From assembly GCA_032718475.1 (NCBI GenBank), contig JAUCBJ010004023.1:1-53333 (forward strand): a stretch of 53,333 nt of DNA, read 5' to 3'. The translations under genes and the position numbers were made by a program. This DNA is from Nemertoderma westbladi (lineage: Eukaryota; Xenacoelomorpha; Nemertodermatida; Nemertodermatidae). Below are positions 8,515 through 18,770 of the stretch, one piece after another. Under the pieces are notes generated by a model. The model made no database searches. It saw nothing but the letters and a program-made list of their open reading frames with translations, and was not told the origin of the DNA. Numbering within the stretch: position 1 is the first letter of the stretch; each line of letters opens with the position of its first letter.

Positions 8515-8955
8515 TTACTGTATTATACTTTTTATAGTCCTATAATGTGGGTCCCTCTGTAGAGTTTCCTCCATTGCCGGTACCTGTAAATGGTTGTTTA
8601 TAGGCCGGCTAACTTCTACCGGTCTTTGTGTTGGTATATTGAAGTGAAGCGTGTCATCAACATCATTCTCCCAATTTTCGCTAGAGGGTGAGCTTCCCGA
8701 TATTCGCAATGGTTGTATCTTTATAACAAGCGAGAAATCTTTTGAAATTTCAACCGTTGTAGGCGATAAAGGTAGACCATCTACTTGACCTACTCCATAT
8801 TCTATCGAAGTAAACCCGATCTCAAATTTTTTGTTTATATATCGCAACTCCATCTCAGCAATATTGGATGCTGCGAGATATGTTTCGTCGCTTGATTGCA
8901 ATTCGATTTTGATACAACTCTTCAACTCACGGTTATTGAAAAAGGCGAATGTCAT
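8515..8955 (-). CDS. minus-strand Polinton ORF of unknown function (146 aa)
   Basis: An intact ORF from ATG 8955 to TAA 8515-8517. The N-terminal 90 residues are mixed alpha/beta (MELRYINKKFEIGFTSIEYG) and the rest is polar, Pro/Ser-rich and acidic. I recognise no domain. It is the last gene of the polymerase module, so it is probably transcribed with or after the TBP-like gene. The stop overlaps an AATAAA on the same strand (8511-8516), an economical arrangement that favours a real, expressed gene. A 680-bp gap separates it from the TBP-like gene. Confidence 0.5.
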   Translation of the reverse strand: MTFAFFNNRELKSCIKIELQSSDETYLAASNIAEMELRYINKKFEIGFTSIEYGVGQVDGLPLSPTTVEISKDFSLVIKIQPLRISGSSPSSENWENDVDDTLHFNIPTQRPVEVSRPINNHLQVPAMEETLQRDPHYRTIKSIIQ

Positions 8956-9639
8956 GTTCGAGTTGAGGTAAGTTGTCGTCGTCGTCGTAACTAGGTACCG
9001 GAAAGAGTATCTTTAAATTGAATAGGTAGGCCTACTGATATTTTTTTCTTCTTTTGTTTAACAAAATTATAGTTCACTGTCAGAAAAATTGAGTTTATAT
9101 ATATTTTTGTAGAGGGTCGCAGATGTGTACATTACAAAATTCTCATAGTTAACAAAATGCACAACATAAACCTTTCCCATGCGGATTAGCGATATATGCT
9201 CTGGTCGTTGTTCTATTCTGAATGTAGGGAGATGCATAGCCGATGTTTAAATGATATGTACCGGTATACAGACTAGTAACAGATAGGAGGGCATCGTCTT
9301 TGACTATGAATACCAGCACATAGCCCTAATCTTTTCTCACCGAGCTTAGCGTTGCCCACCGCACTCTCGCACACTCATAAGTAACAGATGCGCTATTGTA
9401 ACTCACTCGTGAGCAACAATGCCAAGTTAGCTAGCTAGCTAGCTACAGCCTCTGAGTATACTATGCCTACTTGAGTGTTACAAGCAACAATCGCTCTATC
9501 GAAGTTAATTTCCTCTCAAACTAGTTGTTGATTTTAAAAAAATATTCATAATTTTTTTCCAACCAATTTAATATATATATATATTTTAGTAAAAATCTCC
9601 ACCACCAAACAGCAACAACAACAATAAATTTCACTCACA
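8956..9639. other. 684-bp spacer within the minus-strand module
   Basis: No coding region seen. It contains a (TAGC)n run at about 9427-9446, a (GTC)n run near 8968-8985 and AT-rich tracts near 9535-9590. Confidence 0.5.
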
Positions 9640-10218
9640 CTAATTATATTTTACAACAAAAACCCTCGCACCAAACAATAATAAATTATTAACCAGTTTG
9701 TTGAATATAGGGCAATATTTATGAAATTTAAACGGGGAACACATTAATGTACATTTACCGGTGTAGAAGCAGCAAACAACAACATTATTATTTATTCTGA
9801 CTTTACAGTTATTGAATATTTCAGGTTCATATATAACTTGAAGTTGCACATTATCAAAGACAACATAAAACCCTGTATTGTTTGTCAATAACCTATAGAC
9901 TACAGACTTAATACTAAAAATATAAGTACATAAATTAACAGATTTTAAAATCAAATTAATACTAGTTTTATCAAATATATGCTTTTTTACTTTTTGGAAA
10001 TTATACTTACTGCCTAATAATGTAATACGACCATTTTTAAATATTAATAATGTGGCACCAAATATCTTATATATAAACTGATTTGGTTTGAGTATGTGTT
10101 TACCAGATAATTGATTTTTTAATTCTTTAAAATTAATCGCTAACACTTGCCGGCAACTTATATTTTTATTTACTATTTGATAATTCATCATCAATACCAT
10201 CGTCTTTTGGTTCTTCAT
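9640..10218 (-). CDS. TBP-like (TATA-binding-protein fold) protein encoded by the Polinton
   Basis: An intact 192-residue ORF from ATG 10218, overlapping the polymerase gene's end by 53 bases in another frame. Two segments resemble the repeated halves of TATA-binding protein: ATLLIFKNGRITLLGSK (residues 55-71) and, 91 residues later, VVVCCFYTGKCTLMCSP (146-162). The second is preceded by YEPEIFNNCKV (130-140), which resembles the TBP Glu-Pro-Glu-Leu-Phe segment. Repeat spacing of about 90 residues fits the TBP saddle. Cellular TBP binds promoter DNA; a role in element-specific transcription is inferred. The match is from pattern recognition, the second repeat is degenerate, and DNA-contacting Phe residues are only partly present. 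Confidence 0.6.
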   Translation of the reverse strand: MKNQKTMVLMMNYQIVNKNISCRQVLAINFKELKNQLSGKHILKPNQFIYKIFGATLLIFKNGRITLLGSKYNFQKVKKHIFDKTSINLILKSVNLCTYIFSIKSVVYRLLTNNTGFYVVFDNVQLQVIYEPEIFNNCKVRINNNVVVCCFYTGKCTLMCSPFKFHKYCPIFNKLVNNLLLFGARVFVVKYN

Positions 10219-13200
10219 AAATTGGTATATTTGATATTTTTATAGGTTTTTTGAGGTTTGTTTTATAGTGCCCCCAAGGAAGCGAATGATTTTTATTAAC
10301 CCAATAAAGTTTATCGTCAAAGCTACTGAGTGCAAATTTATTTTGCTTTAAGGTATAAATACGATGTAATTTAGATTGAAATCTGTGTATGTTTTTTTTT
10401 ATTTCTTCATTTGAGTTATAGGCTTTTAAATATTCTTCATGTGTAATATTCGTTTCCACAACAGCTCTTGTAATACCTTTTGCTCTATGAATATTTTTGT
10501 TATTCCATTCCAAAATTGAATATAATTTTGGTCTTAAAAATACTGCTTGTTTAATTTCACGTGAGGCTAGTTCGTCTTTACAGTAATAGAGTTGGGATTT
10601 ATTTTTATCGCTGTAGAGAGGGTAATTGGAAGTATCTAAAATATTATTTTTAATTAATGCTTTTAAAAAATTATTCTGCGATGTATTATAATAACAACCT
10701 ATCAAAGAGTCAGTGTCTGATGCAGCAATTTCAATACGACAGTTTAATTCTTTCTCAATAGGTAGCAATTTATTGTAAAACAGCTCATACATATCCAATT
10801 TAGCCAAGTCCAACACAGCGCTACCAATAAATATAGGCTTATCGAGAGTTACAGAGTCTTTCACTAATAAATGTCCCGATAATGTATTATTGTATATTAT
10901 AAATTGTTCATGATTAATACGATTTACCAATTGATTGCATTTATCGTTGCTATTTGCGATACGAAAGTTACATCGATATCTTAACTTTTCTATTGATTTT
11001 CCAAACAGCGAATTATTGAGCAATTTCGCGACAGCAGTTTCAATGTAACTTTTTGCTAGGCGCCTTTGATTAATATTAAAATCTATGTAATTTTTAAATA
11101 CAAATTCTTGTTGAAAAGAATATAATTTATGGAGCTTAGTAACAATTAATCCATGTTTTATATAAAATTTTAACAGTTTCAAATGTAAATGATAAAACTC
11201 TTTATCAAATTGCGTCAGCAAGAGTTTTGGTGTAGACATCCTATATTTACGGGAGGTACCTCTTTGTATCGATAAATTATTAAATTGTTCCCGCATATAA
11301 GGCGAAAGCATTGTTTCATTTATACTTAAATGCTCTGGGGCTAACGGTAATTGTAATGTTTGATCGTGAATAGCCTTGGGATAATTTAAATCACATATTA
11401 AAAAATATCCAGTAGATTCGTCATTGTCTAAATCTACCAAGTACTCGATTAGTTTTTCTGGAATTGCATTCTCTAAATGTTTAATACTTACTTCTTTGAA
11501 TTGCGAGGTGGGTAGTTTTTTACTTAAATTCCCAGAATATAAAGAGTTGAAATCAATATTAAAAATATGGCATTCTTCCTTAGTAGAATCATATGTACTT
11601 GTTCCAGGTATATTTGATTCTATATAATGCTTTCGACAAAATGAAACACCACCCCTAATTGATTTTTCAAAATCTCTATATGTTTGATAATCCTTTATTA
11701 ATTCTATTTTACATTTATTATATTTTAGCGCGCAATCATAGGTAAATGACGCAATACTACAGTAAAAAACTACTTCTAAATCGTAATTTTGTTTACAAAC
11801 ATTCCTAAAATTCTCAAATATATCAGCAAGCAAACAAACATCGAGTTTTAAATAGGCTAAAAGATAATCTTTGAGATTCACACAGTCGAATTCTACCCAT
11901 GATAATCCTGCAAACCTATAATCTTCAATTGTGCATGTTTTTTGTGTTAAGTTACTAAAAAAATTATTTATAGACGGCAAACCAGTATCATTAAATTTAT
12001 TAATATCTGTCAAGTACTCGTATGGAAATACTCCTTTCCGTTTAATTGTTGAGTTATTCAAGTTTGGATAAAAATATTTCATTTCTTGTAGAGTAATAGG
12101 TAAAATTGAGCTTATATCATGACTCGCTACATCCTTTGTTGAACACTCAACTAAATTACTTAGGGAAAAGCTTAAAAATTGATATGTGTCTAAGAAACGT
12201 AACTCAATTTAATTGTGTTTTTAATTGGGATAAACGCACTCAGTGAAATATATCGTTCTGTATTTCTCGGTATAACCTTTATATCCCAATCGGTGTATTT
12301 CTTATCTCTAAACCCGGTTTGTAATATACAATGTATATCGTAATTACTGGAATTGTGCCCGCAAAGTACATACAGGTATCGTTTCAATGATAAACTTCGG
12401 TTACAACTATTACAGGCTGCTGCAATATATTTACCTGTAATATGTGAATGATGTCTGTTTTTCCCAACATTATTATTTAAAGTAACATTACAATAGAAAC
12501 AAAATTTTGCCTGTTCAAAATTTACAAAATCATTATTAGTAAATGACATAGTTTTATGAGTGTATATGTCTGACCAACAACATAATTCAGTTAAATCAAA
12601 ATATAATGAATCTAAAAAATCTTGAATACAATTATTATTATTATTTGACTTTACGAATGTTTTCAAATGACATTTTGGGGGGTTAATTAATTCAGTATTG
12701 GGAACAATTAAATAACTCGCAGCACACGGTATATGCTCCTGTATAAATTGATTATTAACTGAAGGTTGTAAGATACATTCTATATCAAAGTAGGTGACAA
12801 ACAATGGGGATAAGGTTCTATCTAAATTTGTAAAACTAATGTGTGTTCTTTTTTTATTAGGTAGTTTCTCTTGTTGACTTCTTCCTTGGTAGCATGCAAG
12901 ACGGTGTCGTTGGAGAACTTCCGATTGAAAAAAATGAGCCAAATACCTTTCACAATATTTCCTATTCCCGATATGAAGAGCTCTCGTATTCAGCAATCGA
13001 TTCAAGTTAGTTATGCAAACATAATGATTCGGTTTAGGTACATTGTTATTTTTTACTACAAGTAATATATTTAATAACTCTTTATTGGGTGTAATTTTAC
13101 TAAACGGTGGTTGTCTTAATATAGATACGGGGGCGCATTTGTTGTCGTTATTCCAACATAGTAAATTAATTATATATTTTGAATTTTGTTTTTCAAAAAG

Positions 13201-14211
13201 TTTAATCGCTAACAGCCACTCTGTTGGATAATCTTTGTTCCCGTTGTCAAAAATGAAATGAGTCATATAATTTTTGTACGATGAAGTACGGTTTTTATTG
13301 CTTTTCACTTTGCTACCAAATTTTGCGGATATAATTGCCCATTTAAAACAGTCATTATCAGCCGATTGTACATTTATAACACATCGTTTACTCGATAGAA
13401 CCTTAGGTAATTCCATATATCCATGCCCCTTATATAGTAACGACCTACACTTAGATTCAGCTAATTTAATTTCAACCCTTAATAAAGATTTAATACGCCA
13501 TCCCGAACCACGTGTGTTAAAGATGGCTACTTTTTGTAATATATTTTCCACAACATACTCAAACCATGTGTCAAAACTTTGTGGCGAATCTACAGTATTA
13601 ATAGCACCACCGGAAGAATTAAAATAAAAGGTTTCCAATTGCTCGCCTTCTGAAAAATGTGATCTGTACATTAATACATTTAGACCTAACCACAGTCTAA
13701 GAACATTCATTTCTTTCAATCTATCTAATATTAACTGAAGAATATTACCTCGAATTTGTGCTAATACTGTTTCTACATCGGGATAATCTCTAGAAGTTGG
13801 GAGGTCGTGGACATAAATTTCAAGACGATTATCGTGAGCTTCTTGTTCCCGCGTAAAAATTGTTGCGCATGTACCAAGAGCCAGCCTTAAGTTTTTTCTG
13901 GATATTATATTTTTATGTTGCGGAAATTTACGCTTTCTTGTGTAGTAACATTTCAAGTGACAGTCGTGTCGTATATAATTCTCATATGTATACTCTTTAT
14001 TACAGGTAGAACAAGTCAATTGATAGGTGCGGAACTCCATTTCTTTACAACCAGTAGTCGATTCATGTCGTTTACAAATTTCGCTGCATGAAGTCACAAC
14101 ATGACACTTAAAACAAGAATAACTTTCAAAATGTGACCGTAGGTGGCGTAAGTAATTATGTCTAGTTACATTCATATGACAGAATGAACAACATATTGTT
14201 ATTTTATCCAT
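10166..14211 (-). pseudogene. polB: Polinton protein-primed type family B DNA polymerase, one frameshift
   Basis: Replicates the element (family knowledge). ATG 14211 opens a Cys/His-rich N-terminus with a C2H2 finger (C8, C11, H23, H27) and further CxxC pairs to about residue 90. Exonuclease motifs follow: YFDIECI (about 474), HNSSNYD (about 622) and, after the break, YLKLDVCLLADIF. Polymerase motifs in the second segment are DFNSLYSG (motif A), KLLNNSLFGKS (motif B) and ASDTDSLIG (motif C), then a KGITR stretch and the C-terminal ALSSFDDK. The first segment stops at 12190-12192. The downstream frame is already coding by about 12205, so a single indel near 12,205-12,215 explains the split. 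About 1,348 codons in total, normal for Polintons. All catalytic motifs survive. Confidence 0.93.
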
Positions 14212-14275
14212 GTTGAAGTTTGTTAGTTTGTTTAGATAAATAATAATAATAATAATAAAATATGTCCAAAGATTA

Positions 14276-14294
14276 AAATGAAATGAAATGAAAT
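14276..14294 (+). repeat. (AATGA)n microsatellite between two minus-strand genes
   Basis: About four AATGA/AAATG units lie in the 194-bp gap upstream of the polymerase start; an (AAT)n run sits near 14239-14252. Both fall in the likely leader of the polymerase gene. Confidence 0.7.
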
Positions 14295-14405
14295 GTTATT
14301 GACTATATCTAAACATTTATATGCTAGTGAGGGAAATAATTTTAAACCAATCACCAATCGCTTATGACTATTAGAAACCACAAAGAGTTTAACTTATGAT
14401 TAGGT

Positions 14406-15470
14406 TTACATATTAGGATAATAATCAGGTTTCCATGGAGAATTAGTAACAGGCTCTACTAGAGCTGGGTTACTGACAACTTTCTGTTTCTTTGCAGGTG
14501 ATGTGTTGGTAAATTTACTCGATGATCTTGGCTTCCGAGGTAATATTTCAGGAAAGACCTGTTGCGGTTGAGAGCAACTCTCTTCAACATCCGGATTAGG
14601 TGATGGGATCTCTACGAAAGCTTTAGGTTTATCCAAAAGGACAAAACCGTCAACATGGGCTTCAGTAAGAGAAACGCCATCCAGCGATTCTTTGAGAAAA
14701 CTAATATGGGCTTTATCATTCAAGTAATGCAACTCGATAGAATTTCCGCCGGCTCCTACTTCAGTAGAATTATCAGTGTTGGTGATAATAATTTTTTTAT
14801 TATTGGTTTTAATCATTTTGAGACGGTCTGATAATTGAATGATATTTTTATCAAAAAGATGCTTGTCTGTTTCATCGACTTGGTTGTCCCACTCTCGCAA
14901 CAAAACAATTAGTTCCTGTTTTGACAAATTGAAACCTGTATAATAGTTAAAACCAACACTATCAGCGTATCTGAGGCTGATTTTCCATAAGCCAACATAG
15001 TTGGTTCCTTTAAAAGCTGTTACAAATCCAATAAACTCTGGATTTGATAATTCAATGTAGAATTGATCGCTAATAATCTCTAGCAGTGGAGAGAGAAATT
15101 GCAATAATTTCCCTCTGTATTGAATTAGAACTTCAGTAAAAGCTTTGTTGAGAACTTTACATTTGCCTTGTTTCTGAACGTAAACATCACCCGATGTGGG
15201 GTTGATGGAAATATTCAAATTTCCCTGCGCAAAACGAAGAGTGGGATATATCCTACCTGGTATAATTGCTGGTCTGGATTGATGTTGGTTGTTGTTGGTT
15301 GTTTCTAGAATGTCTAACAAATAGCGGGTATCTTGATGGGAAAAACAAATTGATTCGTTGTCCTCCTGAGATTCCACAATAAAATACTTGCTGTGAACGA
15401 CGGTACAAGTATATTTATTGTAAGTAAATTTCCAGCTATTTGTTGCTCCGGTTTTTTGCGTTAAGGCCAT
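14406..15470 (-). CDS. unknown 354-residue Polinton protein upstream of polymerase B
   Basis: An intact ORF from ATG 15470 to the TAA near 14406. Residues 1-270 look globular and mixed alpha/beta, with a central region resembling a small strand-rich DNA-binding unit (YPTLRFAQGNLNISINPTSG) but no motif I can name. The C-terminal 80 residues are Pro/Ser-rich with a basic cluster (SPAKKQKV) that resembles a nuclear localisation signal. It is the outermost gene of the minus-strand module, a position suiting an early gene. A DNA-binding or replication accessory role is only inferred from position. The hairpin element inserted 20 bp upstream could have separated it from its promoter. Confidence 0.55.
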   Translation of the reverse strand: MALTQKTGATNSWKFTYNKYTCTVVHSKYFIVESQEDNESICFSHQDTRYLLDILETTNNNQHQSRPAIIPGRIYPTLRFAQGNLNISINPTSGDVYVQKQGKCKVLNKAFTEVLIQYRGKLLQFLSPLLEIISDQFYIELSNPEFIGFVTAFKGTNYVGLWKISLRYADSVGFNYYTGFNLSKQELIVLLREWDNQVDETDKHLFDKNIIQLSDRLKMIKTNNKKIIITNTDNSTEVGAGGNSIELHYLNDKAHISFLKESLDGVSLTEAHVDGFVLLDKPKAFVEIPSPNPDVEESCSQPQQVFPEILPRKPRSSSKFTNTSPAKKQKVVSNPALVEPVTNSPWKPDYYPNM

Positions 15471-15492
15471 ACTAATAATAAATACGAAAAAT

Positions 15493-15851
15493 ATTACAAG
15501 TGATAAATTTTAAACCGTATCGCTGTAATAAATTGACACCATAGTTCTCACTCTAAAATTGTGTTTGGTCGGAAGACGACGCCTAAGAAAAATGATGCTG
15601 AGTTCGACATTAGGTATCGACTCAAAAACAAAAATCGTGTGAGACACGTAGCTCAGATTTTCGTTTTTAGGTCGATACCCAATGCTGGAATCAGTATCAT
15701 TTTATGTGGTGTCGTTTTCCGACCAACGAATATACAACGAATAAGATAATGTATAAATTATTAAGGAAATAACACAATGTCAGAGTGAGAACAAAAAAAA
15801 TTAGATATGGTATCAATATATTACCATGAAGATTACAAGTGATGAATTTTA
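15493..15851. mobile_element. long hairpin (foldback) element flanked by 20-bp direct repeats
   Basis: Arms at about 15564-15635 and 15655-15728 are inverted copies (TTTGGTCGGAAGACGAC versus the complement of GTCGTTTTCCGACCAA) around a 19-base loop. Outer inverted blocks pair 15540-15564 with 15770-15791, and 15525-15543 with 15806-15824. The whole is bounded by ATTACAAGTGATAAATTTTA (15493-15512) and the same 20-mer with one mismatch (15832-15851). The direct repeats look like a target-site duplication, though 20 bp is long for a MITE. No coding. Confidence 0.75.
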
Positions 15852-16458
15852 TTAAAAACATTCAGTTATATATAAATTTGTGATGGGGCATAGTCAACGA
15901 AGAAGAGATGGGACGTGTCATAATCATCGACGAATAAGAAAAGAGATGGGTGCAACGTGGTTGAATGGTTGGTTGGTTACGTGGATAGGAAATATGTGAA
16001 AGAATATGAATCATAGGGTTGTGTGTAATAATAATCAATAATTATTATAAAAACGCACAGTATAATGTTAGTAGTAGTAGCCTCTTTCAATATGGCACAG
16101 ATGCTGCGGGATCGGTTAGCTTGAGTAACTACTTGGAAATGTTCGTATACGTGTAGCTGGAACGTGGCGGAATTTCATGCACATGTATCATACTGAGTGG
16201 TTGGTTTGTTGGTTTGGCGACAGCAGTTGAGTAGCTCTATCAACGGAGGGACGTAAATCGTTGAGTTGGCAATCAATATAATATACTCTAATATAACGAC
16301 TTGGTATATGCATCGTGTAGATGGCCACGTTATCGTTTTAGTCACCATATACAGTATGTGGAGGTGGTAGCGTGGCGAAAAGGGGAATAATCGGAGGGTG
16401 TATCGCTGTTGGTTGGTTGGTGAGTGGGTGGGTTGGGGGCTAGCCATGCGTCGAGAAG
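15852..16458. other. 607 bp without a recognised gene
   Basis: GGTTGGTTGG-type low-complexity runs and an AGT repeat near 16064-16079. If the Polinton's right terminus is retained it should be here, but I see no ACT-ended inverted repeat that can be verified without the left end. Confidence 0.4.
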
Positions 16459-17250
16459 TTAGGCTACGCGAAGATGAATATGCAATGGATGGTTGTTGCA
16501 GCAATGATACGAATCAATACTATCGGTTGGTAGGTAGGTAACAGCTGCCATTGAGTAAGGTGGGCAACGCGAGTTTAGGCTACGCGTAGGTGAATACGCT
16601 ACGATTGGTTGATGGTAACTACCTCGATGGTGACAGATGTAGGCAATTAAACGCCGTAATTTAGCATCGGAATTTGGCATTTTTAATAGTCCTCCGAGAT
16701 GTAGCCCATAGCCCAAGCTAGGGAGGAGTATGTCGAGGTCACCTCTTTTCCTACTACTATCATCAAGATACAACACATTGAATATGGAGCTAATGGATTG
16801 TGCCATCTCAATGGTAGTGTCGCCAAGTAGGGGTGGGCCTTCAGGATCCCCTTGCTGAATTCCTTCCTCTGAAAGAAGGATACGTTTCCCATGGATGATG
16901 TAGCTTGGCTCCCCGTAGGCAGCAAGCGTGTAGTCATAGATCTCAGGTAGTCGTTCGTAGACAATCTCTAGCATCGAATCCCTACGGACAGCATTAAAGT
17001 CAATACTGAAGTCTACCTTGAGTAGCACTGAACCTGGTAAGTTGGATGTGGCAATCATGGTGCGGGTTGCGTGTGCTGCAACGGCTGTATGCAACGGGAC
17101 CAGCTCACCACCTACCCCAAATATATCGACCAAATCAATGCATTGCAGCATTGCAGCTTGTCGCTCTTTTTGAAGCGAGATAATCTTTAGCAAGATTGGT
17201 GGGAGAAATGATTTGTGATGTATCCTTCTTGACAGGGGTTATAATTTGAC
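16459..17250 (-). pseudogene. non-LTR-like reverse transcriptase core fragment (YLDD)
   Basis: The minus-strand frame from about 17193 encodes a palm domain: SVLLKVDFSIDFNAVRRD (first catalytic Asp), GIQQGDPEGPP and NVLYLDD (Asp pair), followed by a short thumb-like stretch. I know this reverse transcriptase type from unannotated invertebrate retroelements, but I cannot name its clade. Upstream finger-like sequence (GELVPLHTAVAAHATRT) is degenerate, and after about 16680 the reading dissolves into repeated, low-complexity sequence that contains near-duplicates of a short block (VAYSPTRSLNSR type). Neither integrase nor endonuclease is present. The SAP-domain reading frame lies immediately 5' of it on the same strand. 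Confidence 0.7.
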
Positions 17251-17254
17251 AGGA

Positions 17255-17713
17255 TTAATTTAATTCGGATACTAGATTCAATTTAACTTTTTCTCGAATG
17301 GTCCTACACCCATTATCTTCAAGGTCCTCTATGATTGGCACATAGATCGCATCCAGCTCAGCTCGATTGTTCCAGGGGCCCGCAACTTTAGTAGACTCAC
17401 TCTGTATAGAAGCCAACCCAATTTGAAGCCAACCCAATTTGAACGTCCTAAGTTTCCGTGACATTGGTAGAATCCCTGGAGTTGGTGTTTCATTCAACCC
17501 GGTTTCATCCTCACAACCCTAAATAATGATGGCACTAGAATCTTCTTTTTCATTTAGTTGAGATAAACTCTCGCTTAGTAATTTCTTCTCGTAGACCTCC
17601 AGACGTTCAATCATTTCCTTTTTACTTCCTGATTTGGTAAGACCTCGAAATTTCAATTAATCTCGCAATTGAACCACTTTCTTAGAGTTCCAATCTTGAG
17701 TGTTTGTTGCCAT
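17255..17713 (-). pseudogene. SAP-domain protein, degenerate with two in-frame stops
   Basis: ATG 17713 opens MATNTQDWNSKKVVQLRD, then a TAA, then LKFRGLTKSGSKKEMIERL. Read across the stop this is a SAP motif (helix, RGL, Ser-Gly, Lys, ERL), a DNA-binding domain of chromatin and scaffold proteins. A second stop (TAG at 17519-17521) precedes 87 more open codons rich in charged residues and ending at 17255. The frame then continues, after a further stop and shift, into the reverse transcriptase fragment. A SAP domain at the 5' end of a retroelement ORF is my reading. It could instead be a host gene fragment captured next to the reverse transcriptase. Confidence 0.6.
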
Positions 17714-18770
17714 TATAGAAGTTAGTAAAAATTTGGTGTAGGCTAGCCTTTTAGTATTTTAATTAATTTATGGAAAACATTTTTTTGTGTTCATTAAGTT
17801 AGAATTATAAAAAAAAATTGAAAAAACTGAATAGATGGTGTTTTTATTTAATAGAATAAAACAGCCTCGTGCAGGTACAAAACCATGCAACATTTGAAAG
17901 CTCAGATCTCAGCTATTTCCCAACCAAATTCAAATATTTTTACATTTTTGGAATCCTTGCACGGTCGGCTTTCTATTGATACATATATCGGTAGGGCCTA
18001 CATATAATCATATATTGGTACATATAATCACGATAAGGTTCAAGAATAACTACAGTGCAACTGGTGAAATACCACCGGAGACACCTTTTTCAAACGCTTG
18101 TTGCTAAATAAGGAAAGCAAAAATAAAAATTCTGGCTCACCCACCCAGGAGGAGTTGAGTGAAACTATCTCTGTTTCAAATGTCATACAATTTCATTAAG
18201 ATTTGTTAAAAAATTTGCGGGGGGGGGGATGTACCAGAATAACGACACTATTCCAGGTCATGGTGTAAACAACTGTAAAGGTGAATCTAGTAACATCTGA
18301 GACAGAGGAGGCGCCAAAGGGCTTCTAGATCAAATACTTTCATTATCCAACTCTATTATCTTTACTCAGGCAGCAAGCATGCAGTATGCCAGCTGTCAGG
18401 TTCGCATTACAGGTAGGTAGGTGGTCTGAAGATAGTTGCTAAAAGTAAACATCTTTAAATTGGGCCGTTCCAACCACTTAGACGACCTCACCCTGAACAC
18501 GATAGGACCTACATTACAGATATGAAAGATCATGTAAAAAAGATATTAACAAATTATTTCTTCACATGCTTGGACTGCGAATAGGCCTAGTCCAAGGGAG
18601 AAGGTCAATGTGGTGTTAACAAGGCGTCCTTTCCACCACTACTGTATGTTCTCCTCCACTCGTCATCCCATGTCACCATATACACCATGTACACCAATGT
18701 CACGCATTGTAGTATTAATTATAGTAATTAACAATTGATGTACAATTAGGACTAGATATTCTACATATAA
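17714..18770. other. 1.06 kb non-coding, contains a copy of the poly-G dispersed repeat
   Basis: No ORF with support. Bases 18205-18265 (G run at 18219-18228, then ATGTACCAGAATAACGACAC) match the element at 27593-27690. Confidence 0.6.

Larger units (their letters stand above)
1..15470. mobile_element. Polinton/Maverick element, inactivated copy (left end outside window)
   Basis: The interval holds the diagnostic Polinton set in collinear order: DDE integrase, paralogous structural proteins, basic core-like protein, double jelly-roll major capsid protein and adenain-like protease on the plus strand, converging on a protein-primed type DNA polymerase B on the minus strand. This gene set is established for Polintons and related adintoviruses. 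Most plus-strand genes carry one in-frame stop, the polymerase carries one frameshift, and a Penelope-like fragment interrupts the first gene. I found no P-loop packaging ATPase. The left terminal inverted repeat would lie before base 1. I did not find a convincing right terminus; sequence after 15470 is disturbed by a hairpin insertion. Confidence 0.93.

Noticed and set aside
15561-15749. 62-codon plus-strand ORF
   Set aside because: It lies inside the hairpin arms and its protein has no features.
15852-16458. Right terminal inverted repeat of the Polinton
   Set aside because: No sequence here can be matched to the missing left end, and candidate ACT trinucleotides are not distinctive.
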